A DNA stretch of 64,000 nt from Actinocorallia aurantiaca. GTDB taxonomy: Bacteria; Actinomycetota; Actinomycetes; Streptosporangiales; Streptosporangiaceae. Positions 54,978 through 63,172 of the stretch are shown one piece after another. The notes below the pieces were generated by a model. It was given only the letters and a program-made list of their open reading frames with translations. It ran no database searches and was not told where the DNA came from. A program made the translations under genes and the position numbers. Each line of letters starts with the position of its first letter. Within the stretch, counting starts at the first letter, position 1. The stretch covers positions 434,001 to 498,000 of the forward strand of contig NZ_BAAATZ010000003.1 in assembly GCF_039533685.1 (NCBI RefSeq). Direction: 5' to 3'.

Positions 54978-55896
54978 GGGGCACCTGCGCGCCGAGCGCG
55001 ATCAGGGCCAGGTTGCGGACGGATTCGCCGCCGGGCTTGAAGTAGTCCGCGTGCGTGCCGTCCCCGGCGGGGAAGGGGCGCGCGCCGAACTCCCGTGACA
55101 CCGGATCGCGGCCGAAGCCGAGCTTGAAGAACCTGACGTTCGGGACGAACCGCGTCCAGTCGCCGCCGGACCGGGCGGCCCAGACCCGGGTCGCGGGGAA
55201 CCGCGTGGAGGGGGAGAGGTCGGCGGCCCGGTCGGCGGTCGTCCCGGGGCTGCCGATCAGGGCGATGTCGGACGCACGCACGTCCGGGGCGGCCTTCGCG
55301 CACACCACGCTGCCGTAACTGTGGCAGACCAGGGCGAGCTCGGCGGAAGGGTTCAAGGCCCGCAGTTCCCGGGTGAAGGAGACCAGCGCGCGGGAGCCCT
55401 TCTCGGCCCGCCCCGTGGACAGGACGGACAGGCCGGCAGTGCGGGGCGGGTCGTAACCGAGCCACGCCACCACTGCCAGCCGGGCGCCCGGGGACAGCCG
55501 TCCGGCCTGCTCGTAGAGGCTGCGCGCGGCGCCGCCGACGAACTTGACGGAGTCGTAGTCGCCGAGGTCGTTGTCGGCGCCCGGGACGACGACCGCGATC
55601 CGCTGCGCCGTGGCCGGATCGCCGAGCACCTCCACGGCCCGTCCGGCGCCCCGGGGGTCGAAGGACAGGAAGGTGCGGCCGCGGAAGGCCGCCAGTACGC
55701 GGACCCGCCCGCCTTCGCCGTATCTGTGCGCGGCGGTGAGAGCACGGCCGATGTCCGCCTGGACGGCGGCGTACCGGGCGTCCGGCCGGGTGAGGGGCGG
55801 CAGCGGCGAGGGAGCGGCATAGGCGGCTGCGGGCGGGGCGCCCGTCAGGGTCGTGACGAGTGCGGCGGCTGACAGGAGGGCTGGTGCGCTCCGCAT
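54970..55896 (-). CDS. Secreted alpha/beta hydrolase (DUF1023-like)
   Basis: 308 aa with a Sec signal (APALLSAAALVTTLTGAPPA). Nucleophile elbow LVCHSYGSVV (GxSxG variant CHSYG), acid near GSPGTTADRA and His in FPAGDGTHADYFKPG. VVVPGADNDLGDYDS is typical of the DUF1023 family. Operon with the acyltransferase suggests acyl-ester turnover on an envelope product; inference only. Confidence 0.83.
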   Translation of the reverse strand: MRSAPALLSAAALVTTLTGAPPAAAYAAPSPLPPLTRPDARYAAVQADIGRALTAAHRYGEGGRVRVLAAFRGRTFLSFDPRGAGRAVEVLGDPATAQRIAVVVPGADNDLGDYDSVKFVGGAARSLYEQAGRLSPGARLAVVAWLGYDPPRTAGLSVLSTGRAEKGSRALVSFTRELRALNPSAELALVCHSYGSVVCAKAAPDVRASDIALIGSPGTTADRAADLSPSTRFPATRVWAARSGGDWTRFVPNVRFFKLGFGRDPVSREFGARPFPAGDGTHADYFKPGGESVRNLALIALGAQVPRG

Positions 55897-56040
55897 GTGG
55901 ATCTCCCGGGGCGTCGGCGTCGTGGGGCTGACGCCAAGCTAGGAATCCGACCCCGTAACGGGGATCACCCTGCGGAGCCGACCTCGCCGTACGACCCGGG
56001 TACTACGACGGGTGCGCCCGCCAGGCCGGCCGGTCGCCCG

Positions 56041-56709
56041 TCAGGCCGGCCGGTCGCCGGGACGCACCAGACCCGTCTCGTAGGCGTAGACGATCGCCTG
56101 GGCGCGGTCGCGCAGCCCGAGCTTCTGCAGAATCCGGCCGAAGTGCGTCTTCACGGTCTGCTCGGCCACCACGAGCCGCGCGGCGACCTCGACGTTCGAC
56201 AGGCCCTGCGCGATCAGCGCCAGCACCTCGGTCTCCCGCTCGGTCAGGTCGTCGATCCGCTTGGCCGACGGGGCGCGCGGGCCGCCCAGTCGGGAGAACT
56301 CGGAGATCAGCCGCCGGGTGACCGACGGGGACAGCAGCGCGTCCCCGGCCGCGATGATCCGTACGGCCTCGGCCAGTTCGGCGGCCGAGGCGTCCTTGAG
56401 CAGGAATCCGCTGGCCCCGGCCCGCAGCGCCTCGTAGACGTAGTCGTCCAGGTCGAAGGTGGTCAGCATCAGCACCTTCGGCGGGTCCGGCTCGGCCAGC
56501 AGGGCGCGGGTGGCGGCCAGGCCGTCCATCACCGGCATCCGGATGTCCATCAGCACCACGTCCGGAAGCAGCCGGGCCGCCATCTCCACCCCGGCGGCGC
56601 CGTCCGCGGCCTCGCCCACCACTTCGATGTCGGGCTGCACGTTCAGGAACACCCGGAACCCGGTGCGGACCATGCCCTGGTCGTCGACGATCAGCACGCG
56701 GATGCTCAC
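56041..56709 (-). CDS. NarL/LuxR-family response regulator
   Basis: 222 aa from GTG 56709, which overlaps the kinase stop. Receiver with LIVDDQGMVRTGF, Asp in DVVLMDIRMPVMDG, Lys in GFLLKDA; C-terminal LuxR helix-turn-helix (LTERETEVLALIAQGLSNVE, VAEQTVKTHFGRILQKLGLR). Pairs with the upstream kinase; target genes unknown. Confidence 0.93.
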   Translation of the reverse strand: MSIRVLIVDDQGMVRTGFRVFLNVQPDIEVVGEAADGAAGVEMAARLLPDVVLMDIRMPVMDGLAATRALLAEPDPPKVLMLTTFDLDDYVYEALRAGASGFLLKDASAAELAEAVRIIAAGDALLSPSVTRRLISEFSRLGGPRAPSAKRIDDLTERETEVLALIAQGLSNVEVAARLVVAEQTVKTHFGRILQKLGLRDRAQAIVYAYETGLVRPGDRPA

Positions 56710-57926
56710 GCGGACCCGCCCCACGGCAGCGTCGCCATCACGGCGAACCCTCCTTCCGGTGTCGGCGCGGCCGACAGTCCGCCGCCCAGCATCGAGGTGC
56801 GTTCGCGCATGCCGACCAGCCCGTGCCCGCCGCCGTCCCCGTCGGGGAACGCCGGACGGCCCTCGGGAGGGCCGTTCAGCACGCGGATCCTCAGCGCTTC
56901 GTCCAGGTACGCCAGTTCGACCCGCACCGCGGCTCCGGGGGCGTGCCGCATAGCGTTGCTGAGTGCCTCCTGAATGATCCTATAAGCGGACAGACCGACC
57001 GCCGGTGACGGTTGTCTGCGCTCTCCGGAGACGTCCACGTCCACCCGCAGCCCGGTCCCGCGGGCGGTGGCGACCAGTTCGTCCAGCACCGACAGGTCCG
57101 GCTGCGGTGCCGTCTCGCCCGTCTCGTCCTCCGAACGCAGCACTCCCAGCATCCGGCGGGTCTCCCGCAGCGCGTCCAGGGCGGTGCCCCGGATCTCGGC
57201 GAACGCGGCGGTGATCGGCTCGGGCAGGTCCCGCTCCAGGTAGGGGGCGGCCTCGGCCTGGATGGCGATCACCGACATGTGGTGGGCGACCACGTCGTGC
57301 AGCTCGCGGGCGATCCGGGCCCGCTCCTCCAGCACGCCGCGTTTGGCCTTCTCCTCGGCGCTGCGGGCCTCCTCCGCCGCCAGGCTGTGCTGGGCCTGCC
57401 TGCGCGCCCGCACGTTGTAGCCGAGCAGCAGCGACACGGACGCCGCGAACCACGCGATGACCGTCGGGGACCACGCCCAGGTGAGGGGAAAGGCCATGGC
57501 CACCGTCACCAGCCACACCCCGAAGGTGGTCTCGGCGTCCGAACGCACCGCCGCCGTGTACAGGCACAGGATCAGGGCGATCCCCGGCCCCCAGGCGGCT
57601 TCGGGGCGGTGGTCGGGCACGGTGAGGACGGCGAACAGGGTCCCGGCCAGGACCGCCCGCCAGGCCACCAGAGGCCACTGGTGGCGCAGGACGAGCGGCG
57701 CGGTCGACAGCAGCGCGGCCAGCGGCACGATGTCGGTGTGGTTCCTGCCGTCCGTCGCGTTGTTGCCGGTGATCAGGAACAGCGCGAAGGCCAGCAGGGT
57801 GTCGACGATCAGTGCCTGGTCGATGCCGAAACGCAGGCGCCGGCGCTCGGGCGGGTCGCACGCCCCCGTCGCGAGCGCCGCGGTGACCGCGCGACGGCAG
57901 CGGTCGTAGGAGGCTGCGAGATGCAC
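56706..57926 (-). CDS. NarL-type sensor histidine kinase (HisKA_3)
   Basis: 406 aa from GTG 57926, which lies 7 nt after a minus-strand TAACGT (57934-57939); earlier in-frame starts up to 57968 would precede that -10. Five to six membrane helices (about residues 40-170), then phospho-His in RIARELHDVVAHHMSVIAIQ and an ATPase domain (YRIIQEALSNAMRHAPG, GGGHGLVGMRERTSMLGG). Signal unknown. Confidence 0.92.
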   Translation of the reverse strand: MHLAASYDRCRRAVTAALATGACDPPERRRLRFGIDQALIVDTLLAFALFLITGNNATDGRNHTDIVPLAALLSTAPLVLRHQWPLVAWRAVLAGTLFAVLTVPDHRPEAAWGPGIALILCLYTAAVRSDAETTFGVWLVTVAMAFPLTWAWSPTVIAWFAASVSLLLGYNVRARRQAQHSLAAEEARSAEEKAKRGVLEERARIARELHDVVAHHMSVIAIQAEAAPYLERDLPEPITAAFAEIRGTALDALRETRRMLGVLRSEDETGETAPQPDLSVLDELVATARGTGLRVDVDVSGERRQPSPAVGLSAYRIIQEALSNAMRHAPGAAVRVELAYLDEALRIRVLNGPPEGRPAFPDGDGGGHGLVGMRERTSMLGGGLSAAPTPEGGFAVMATLPWGGSA

Positions 57927-58033
57927 GGCGCCCACGTTAGGCGCTGACCGGTGTGACCCGCCTGCCACCGTGGGTTGATTCGCGACGTGGCACCGGAGGA
58001 CTACACGGCGCCCCGCCGCTTCGGCGAGAGCGG

Positions 58034-58375
58034 TCAGGAGACGTGGAAACCGCCTCGGGTCGCGGCTCGGGCGCTGAATTCACCGAGGGCGCGGAGGTCG
58101 CCGAGGAGGCCGTCCGAGACGCCGTCCACGTAGCAGCGGTAGTCGGAGTCCAGCAGTTCGGCCTTCCGTCCGCCGAGGAGGTCGGCTATCGCCTGGGCCT
58201 CTTCCGGGGAGACGTGCCAATGGTCGTTCGACTCGAACTTGTGCATCTGGACGGGACAGGCGGGTCCGGCCTCGGTGACGGCGATGCGGAGGGCTTCGCG
58301 GACGTCGATCATCGCGCTGCCGGGAATGTCGAAGTCAGGTCCCTTGCCATCCGCGTAACTGAAGAAATAGCCCAT
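58034..58375 (-). CDS. Small immunity-like/unknown protein
   Basis: 113 aa, MGYFFSYADGKGPDFDIPGS ... FESNDHWHVSPEEAQAIADL. Soluble, no signal. The pattern (short, acidic, HWHVSPEEA) resembles small Imm-type or DUF proteins of actinomycetes, but I cannot name a family. No toxin gene is adjacent. Confidence 0.55.
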   Translation of the reverse strand: MGYFFSYADGKGPDFDIPGSAMIDVREALRIAVTEAGPACPVQMHKFESNDHWHVSPEEAQAIADLLGGRKAELLDSDYRCYVDGVSDGLLGDLRALGEFSARAATRGGFHVS

Positions 58376-58492
58376 TTCTCGCTCTCTGGGAATGGTGATC
58401 CGGTCGCGGGGATTCTGCTGGAATCCGAGGGCGGGCGGCAGGGACTCCGGTCCCGGATCGAGGGGGACTTCGGCGAGAGAAGGCTGACAGGG

Positions 58493-58523
58493 TTATCCAC
58501 AGCTGTGGATTAGCTTGTGGAGA
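58493..58523. other. DnaA-box-like cluster
   Basis: TTATCCACA (58493-58501) and, 2 bp later, inverted TGTGGATTA (58504-58512), then TTGTGGAGAA (58515-58524). Two inverted DnaA-type boxes and a third partial in 32 bp, in an intergenic region far from dnaA as far as this window shows. Confidence 0.5.
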
Positions 58524-58731
58524 ATGGGACGTTCGCCGCATCGGGACCGGCCTGCGCGGGCGGACGCCGGAAGGTTCAAGAGCGGGTCGGAATGACGGCG
58601 TGTCGGGTTCGGATCGGGTAGGTCATCGGCATGGGTAGGGCCTAATGGGAACCGTGTGAAGACCCGTTCCGCGTTAGATGTGGGCGGCTCGCGAGGAGCC
58701 GGAGAACGCGGGATTCGGGGAGGCCGGACGC

Positions 58732-59412
58732 ATGGAGTGGACACCGCCGGGAGGGTTCTACCGCAGCTTGCCGATACGGCCCCGGTGGAACGGGCCCGGC
58801 TGGGGGACCGTGCTGCTCGCGGGGGCCGTGGTGGCGGCGATGGGGTGGATGCTGCTCGCGGAGCGGGCGCGGGGGAACGCGCCGTCGACGGTCGGGGCGG
58901 CGGCCGGGGAGCCGGCGGCGGCCGTGGTCTCCGGGACCGGCGGAGGAACGGTTCCGCAGGCGGAGGAGCGTCGCGTCGCGGTCGCCTGGGAGCGGAAGGC
59001 GGGGACGGAGAATGACGTCCGGGACGGGGCCGGAAGCCGGCGGGTCGAGCCCGTGCTGGAGCGGACGGAGACCGCGCCGCGCAAGACCGCGCCACGTAAG
59101 GCCGAGCCGCGTGGGACGGGGCCGGAGCGGCAGGCGAAGCGGGCCTGGCGTCCGGCGAAGCCCGTCGAAGCCGTGAAGCGGAAGAAGCACCGAGAGTCCG
59201 TGCGGCCCGTCAGGGCGGGAAGGCCGGGGAGGCCCGAGGCCCCGGCGAGGGGCGCGGGACGGCCCGCGGAGAACGTGTGGACCCCGGAGAACGGGGTGTT
59301 CTCAGGACTCGTCGGGCATGAGTGCGAGAAGCAGCTGGCCGGCGCGGGGCCGTTCTGCTCGCTGGTGGTGGACCGGGTGTTCTCGGCGGGTCAGGCCCAC
59401 GGGGGCCGGTAG
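58732..59412 (+). CDS. Single-pass membrane protein with basic low-complexity stalk
   Basis: 226 aa from ATG 58732 (ATG 58678 would add 18 residues). One helix (WGTVLLAGAVVAAMGWMLLA, about residues 24-44), a long Arg/Lys/Pro/Ala-rich stretch (APRKTAPRKAEPRGTGPERQ) and a short end with two Cys (VGHECEKQLAGAGPFCSLVV). Its 3' end overlaps the convergent protease gene by 22 bp. No family. Confidence 0.5.
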   Translation: MEWTPPGGFYRSLPIRPRWNGPGWGTVLLAGAVVAAMGWMLLAERARGNAPSTVGAAAGEPAAAVVSGTGGGTVPQAEERRVAVAWERKAGTENDVRDGAGSRRVEPVLERTETAPRKTAPRKAEPRGTGPERQAKRAWRPAKPVEAVKRKKHRESVRPVRAGRPGRPEAPARGAGRPAENVWTPENGVFSGLVGHECEKQLAGAGPFCSLVVDRVFSAGQAHGGR

Positions 59413-60827
59413 GACTCGTCGTGCGGGTCGGCCTCGGGGCCGGCGGGGGAGTGGACGGACGGGCGGGGCTCCGCGTGCTCCACGGGCCCGGCCGGGGAGT
59501 CCCGCGGGGCGGGAACGTCCTCGGAGGGCTTGCTCATGCCGAGGAGGGCGCCCACCGGCTCGTCGTCGAGGAAGGGGTCGTCCTTGGACCTGCGGCGCGA
59601 GCGCCACGCCAGGATGAGGCCGACGGTGATGAGGACGGTGCCGCTGATCAGGACGAAGACGATGAAGCCCGAGGAGTCGGCCTTCTTCTCGGCCTTCTCG
59701 GCGCCGGGCCCGGTGGCGGCCGGGACCTCGGCGGAGGCGGGCGGGACGGCGGGTTCGGCCGTGGGCGGCGGCTCGGCCGTCGGGTCGGAGGCCGCCTGCT
59801 CGGCGGGCGACAGGATCGCCGAGTCCGTGGACTGGGCGATGCCGTGGGCGGCGAGGAGCGCCTGCCAGGCGTTCACGACGCCGGCGCCGACCTTGTCGTC
59901 GCGGCCCGAGGCGGGGCGGCCGACGGCGCCCTTCTCCAGGGCCTCCTTGATCTGGGCGGGCGTCAGTCCGGGGTAGCGGGCGCGGATGAGGGCGGTGACG
60001 CCGGTGACGATGGCGGCGGAGGCGCTGGTGCCGTCGTCGGTGGCGTAGGCGTTGTTCGGCTGGGTGGTGACGATGTCGACGCCGGGGGCCGCCACGGAGA
60101 TCCACTCGTTGTGGTTGCTGGACTTCCAGTGCTTGAGGGACTTGTCGACCGCGCCGACGGCGATGACGTTGCCGTAGGCGGCGGGGAAGTTGCGGCGGTT
60201 CTGCTCCGCCCCGTCGTTGCCCATGGACGCGATGACGGGGACGCCCTTGGAGACCGCGTAGTCGATGGCCTCCTGCTCGGCGGTGTTGCCGGTGTAGTCG
60301 GTCTTGCCGCCGCCGAGGGACATGTTGATGACCTGGGCCCCGTTGTCGACGGCGTGGCGGATGCCCTTGGCCATCGCGTCCTTGTTGAGCTCCAGGAACT
60401 GCTTCTTGTTGCGGGCCGGGTCCTTGTTCTCCCAGGTCACCTTGATGGAGAGGATCTTGGCTCCGGGCGCGACGCCCATGACGCCGTCGCGGCGGTTGGC
60501 GCCGTGGCCGCGTCCGGCGATGATGCCGGCCATCGCGGTGCCGTGCAGCGCCCAGTGCTTGCTGTCGGCGGGGGTGCTGCGCCCGGTGTAGTCGGGGCCG
60601 GAGGTGACCTTGCCCTTGAGGTCGGGGTGGGTGGGGTCGATGCCGGTGTCCAGGACGGCGACGGTCACCCCGGACCCCCGGGAGTACTTCCACGACTTCG
60701 GGAGCTTGAGCTCCTTGTGGATCCACTGCATGTCGCGGATCTGGTCGGCGTGGGCCGCGGACGGGACCAGCACGCCGGGGGCGCCCGCGAGCAGGGCGAG
60801 GATGGGCAGTACCGCGCGCGCCCGCAT
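59391..60827 (-). CDS. Mycosin-like S8 serine protease
   Basis: 478 aa from ATG 60827 (GAGGAGG upstream). Signal peptide (ARAVLPILALLAGAPGVLVP), subtilisin triad Asp in VAVLDTGIDPTHPDL, His in LHGTAMAGIIAG, Ser in DGTSASAAIVTGV, oxyanion Asn in ASMGNDGAEQ; a Pro/Ala-rich linker, a C-terminal membrane helix (GFIVFVLISGTVLITVGLIL, about residue 400) and a cytoplasmic tail. This is the layout of type VII secretion mycosins, but no ESX gene is in this window. Confidence 0.9.
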   Translation of the reverse strand: MRARAVLPILALLAGAPGVLVPSAAHADQIRDMQWIHKELKLPKSWKYSRGSGVTVAVLDTGIDPTHPDLKGKVTSGPDYTGRSTPADSKHWALHGTAMAGIIAGRGHGANRRDGVMGVAPGAKILSIKVTWENKDPARNKKQFLELNKDAMAKGIRHAVDNGAQVINMSLGGGKTDYTGNTAEQEAIDYAVSKGVPVIASMGNDGAEQNRRNFPAAYGNVIAVGAVDKSLKHWKSSNHNEWISVAAPGVDIVTTQPNNAYATDDGTSASAAIVTGVTALIRARYPGLTPAQIKEALEKGAVGRPASGRDDKVGAGVVNAWQALLAAHGIAQSTDSAILSPAEQAASDPTAEPPPTAEPAVPPASAEVPAATGPGAEKAEKKADSSGFIVFVLISGTVLITVGLILAWRSRRRSKDDPFLDDEPVGALLGMSKPSEDVPAPRDSPAGPVEHAEPRPSVHSPAGPEADPHDESYRPPWA

Positions 60828-60901
60828 GCGGACCTCCTCATTCGTCGGGGGAGTGGGACATTGTGCCATGGGAGTCCGGGGGGCTCCGCGTGTACGCGTG
60901 T

Positions 60902-61429
60902 TCACGGAGCGCTCTCGGCGTCGGAGAAGATCTCGGAGACGTCGTCGGGGTCCATGGGGTCATTGCAGACCCCTTCGGTGAACGCCGCCAGCAGTCTGGC
61001 GAACTCTCTGCGGTCGGTTTCCGGCCAGGATTCCATCACCTTGGCGACATAGGCGTTGCGGTGCCTGTCCGCCGATTCCAGCACCCGCCGGCCCGCGCCG
61101 GTGAGCTGGAGGTCGGCGCGCCGCGCGTCGGCGGTGGACGGGCGGCGGGAGACGAGGCCCGCGTCGATGGCGTGCCCGACGAGCCGGGAGGCGGTGGAGG
61201 GGTCGACCTCCAGCCGTTCGGCGACGGCCCCGACGGTCACCTCGCCGTGCGCGCCGAGCCGTCCGACGGCGGAGACGACCATGAGGTTGGACAGCTGGAG
61301 CGGGCGGGGGCCGGGCGCCTGCTCCCGGAGCTTCTTCACCAGGTCGGGCCGGGCCCATGCCCGGCGCAGCCGGAACAGGGAGCTCCCGATCCGGGCGAGC
61401 ACCGGATCGTCGGTGGAGGTCTCCATCAT
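60902..61429 (-). CDS. MarR-family transcriptional regulator
   Basis: 175 aa winged-helix protein: LQLSNLMVVSAVGRLG, VTVGAVAERLEVDPSTASRL (recognition helix) and SRRPSTADARRADLQLTGAG (wing). Starts at a double ATG (61424-61429). The operator candidate at 61471-61493 overlaps its -10, so autorepression is likely. Ligand unknown. Confidence 0.9.
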   Translation of the reverse strand: MMETSTDDPVLARIGSSLFRLRRAWARPDLVKKLREQAPGPRPLQLSNLMVVSAVGRLGAHGEVTVGAVAERLEVDPSTASRLVGHAIDAGLVSRRPSTADARRADLQLTGAGRRVLESADRHRNAYVAKVMESWPETDRREFARLLAAFTEGVCNDPMDPDDVSEIFSDAESAP

Positions 61430-61470
61430 GCCTTTCCCTGCTCGAGGCCGACAGCGGGCGGCACGGGGGC

Positions 61471-61493
61471 GCGTTCGGCCTTCACCCGAACGC
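61471..61493. promoter_or_regulatory. MarR operator candidate
   Basis: GCGTTCGG-CCTTCAC-CCGAACGC: perfect 8-bp arms, 42 bp before the marR start, overlapping a minus-strand -10 TAGCGT (61490-61495). The rest of the 487-bp gap to 61916 holds no gene I can support; TAGAGT near 61862 is a likely -10 for the next gene. Confidence 0.55.
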
Positions 61494-61916
61494 TACATGC
61501 GTCATCGGCGTCCCGCATGGCCGGGGAGACCGGGGGACGCTCCGCGCGGGATCTCGATAATCGGTTCCCTTCCGTCTCGTCTTCCGGATGTCCGCTGTCC
61601 TTCGTTCATTCATGATCCCTTTTCGCCGCGGCTTTTACCGTTCAAACGATCTGCTGGGCGGGAGGCCGGGCGGCTCAGGGGCGCGGAGCGGAGATCCGCA
61701 GGTCAGAACGTTCGTACCAGGGGTGGATGTGATCAAAGTGACAGCCGTTGTTGCGGCGAGAACCGGGAAGGCGGGGAATGAAGGAAAAAGAAGTAACCGC
61801 TGGGCGGATAGCGGTGTAGATGGACGACCAGAATGGCAGCGAGGCGTCAGACGGTCCCGCTAGAGTGATGCGCCAAACCCGGACGACGGGATCACAACCC
61901 AAGGAAAGGGACTCAG

Positions 61917-62246
61917 ATGAGCACCGCTCATGCTCCCGATGAGGATCCTGTGCCCGGCGCCGAGGGCCAGGACGACCCGCGCGCCTTCCCCGCAGACCTC
62001 CTGTCCGGCCGGGACCGCGGGATCCTCGCCTTCGAGCGGCAGTGGTGGAAGCACGCGGGCGCCAAGGAACAGGCGATCCGCGAGACCTTCGACATGTCCT
62101 CGACCCGCTACTACCAGCTGCTGAACCTCCTCATCGACCGGCCCGAGGCCCTCGCCCACGACCCCATGCTGGTCAAGCGCCTGCGCAAGGTGCGCGCGCA
62201 GCGCCAGCGCCAGCGGGCGGCGCGCCGTTTCGGCTTCACCCCCTGA
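61917..62246 (+). CDS. DUF3263 family protein
   Basis: 109 aa. Conserved core ILAFERQWWKHAGAKEQAIR, FDMSSTRYYQLLNLLIDRPE (helix-turn-helix-like) and basic tail QRQRQRAARRFGF. Actinobacteria-specific small protein, probably DNA-binding by its fold; role unknown. AAGGAAAGG upstream of ATG. Confidence 0.82.
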   Translation: MSTAHAPDEDPVPGAEGQDDPRAFPADLLSGRDRGILAFERQWWKHAGAKEQAIRETFDMSSTRYYQLLNLLIDRPEALAHDPMLVKRLRKVRAQRQRQRAARRFGFTP

Positions 62247-62275
62247 CCTCCTCGCGATCCTGAGAGACTGAGGGC

Positions 62276-63046
62276 GTGACCGTACTCGCGCCGCTCCTCC
62301 AAGCTCCCGGCGAGGCGCTCGTCGCCCTCGACTTCGACGGCACCCTCGCACCCATCGTCGCCGACCCGACCCGGGCCAGAGCGCTGCCCGAGGCCGCGCC
62401 GGTACTGCGGCGGCTGGCCCCCGCCCTGCGCTCCATCGTGATCATCACCGGACGTCCGGCGGCGCTGGCCGTCGAGTACGGCGGTCTCGCCGACGTCCAC
62501 AACCTGACGGTCCTCGGCCAGTACGGGCTGGAACGCTGGTCGGAGGGCCGGCTGGAGAGCCCGCCCGAGCACCCGGGCGTGGCCGAGGCCCGCCGCAAGC
62601 TCCCGCTCCTGCTGGAGCGCGCCCCCGAGGGCGTGCACCTGGAGGACAAGGGGCACGCGCTGGCCGTGCACACCCGCAGGACGGCCGAGCCCGAGGTGGC
62701 GCTGGAGCGGCTGCGCTCGATCGTCGCCGCGCTGGCCGAACGCACCGGCCTGGTCGTCGAGCCGGGCCGCCTGGTGCTGGAGCTGCGCCCGCCGGGCATG
62801 GACAAGGGCCGGGCGCTGACCGCCTTCGCCGCCGAGGTCAAGGCCGGTTCCGTGCTGGTGGCCGGCGACGACCTGGGCGACCTCGCCGCATTCGACGCCG
62901 CCGACTCCCTGGGCATCCCGGCGGTGAAGGTCTGCAGCGGTTCTGACGAGGTCACCGAGCTGGCCGCGCGTGCCGACGTCGTGGTCGACGGCCCTCGGGG
63001 CGTGGTGGCGCTGCTCCGCGAACTCGCCGACGCCGTGGCCCCTTGA
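62276..63046 (+). CDS. otsB: Trehalose-6-phosphate phosphatase
   Basis: 256-aa HAD-superfamily enzyme; dephosphorylates trehalose 6-phosphate. DxDGT motif in ALDFDGTLAPIV (nucleophile and acid Asp), VIITGRPA (motif 2), RPPGMDKGRAL (motif 3 Lys) and VAGDDLGDLAAFDAA (motif 4). GTG start 29 bp after DUF3263. The OtsA synthase is not in the window. Confidence 0.92.
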   Translation: MTVLAPLLQAPGEALVALDFDGTLAPIVADPTRARALPEAAPVLRRLAPALRSIVIITGRPAALAVEYGGLADVHNLTVLGQYGLERWSEGRLESPPEHPGVAEARRKLPLLLERAPEGVHLEDKGHALAVHTRRTAEPEVALERLRSIVAALAERTGLVVEPGRLVLELRPPGMDKGRALTAFAAEVKAGSVLVAGDDLGDLAAFDAADSLGIPAVKVCSGSDEVTELAARADVVVDGPRGVVALLRELADAVAP

Positions 63047-63172
63047 GCCGTGATGAGTACTTCGCCTGCCGTGAACTGGTTCCTATGAACTAGCCAGCGG
63101 GTCTTCCGGGGTTCTATGGTTTCCGCCACACCAATGGAGATCGACGAACGAACCGGTGGACAGGGGGTTGTC

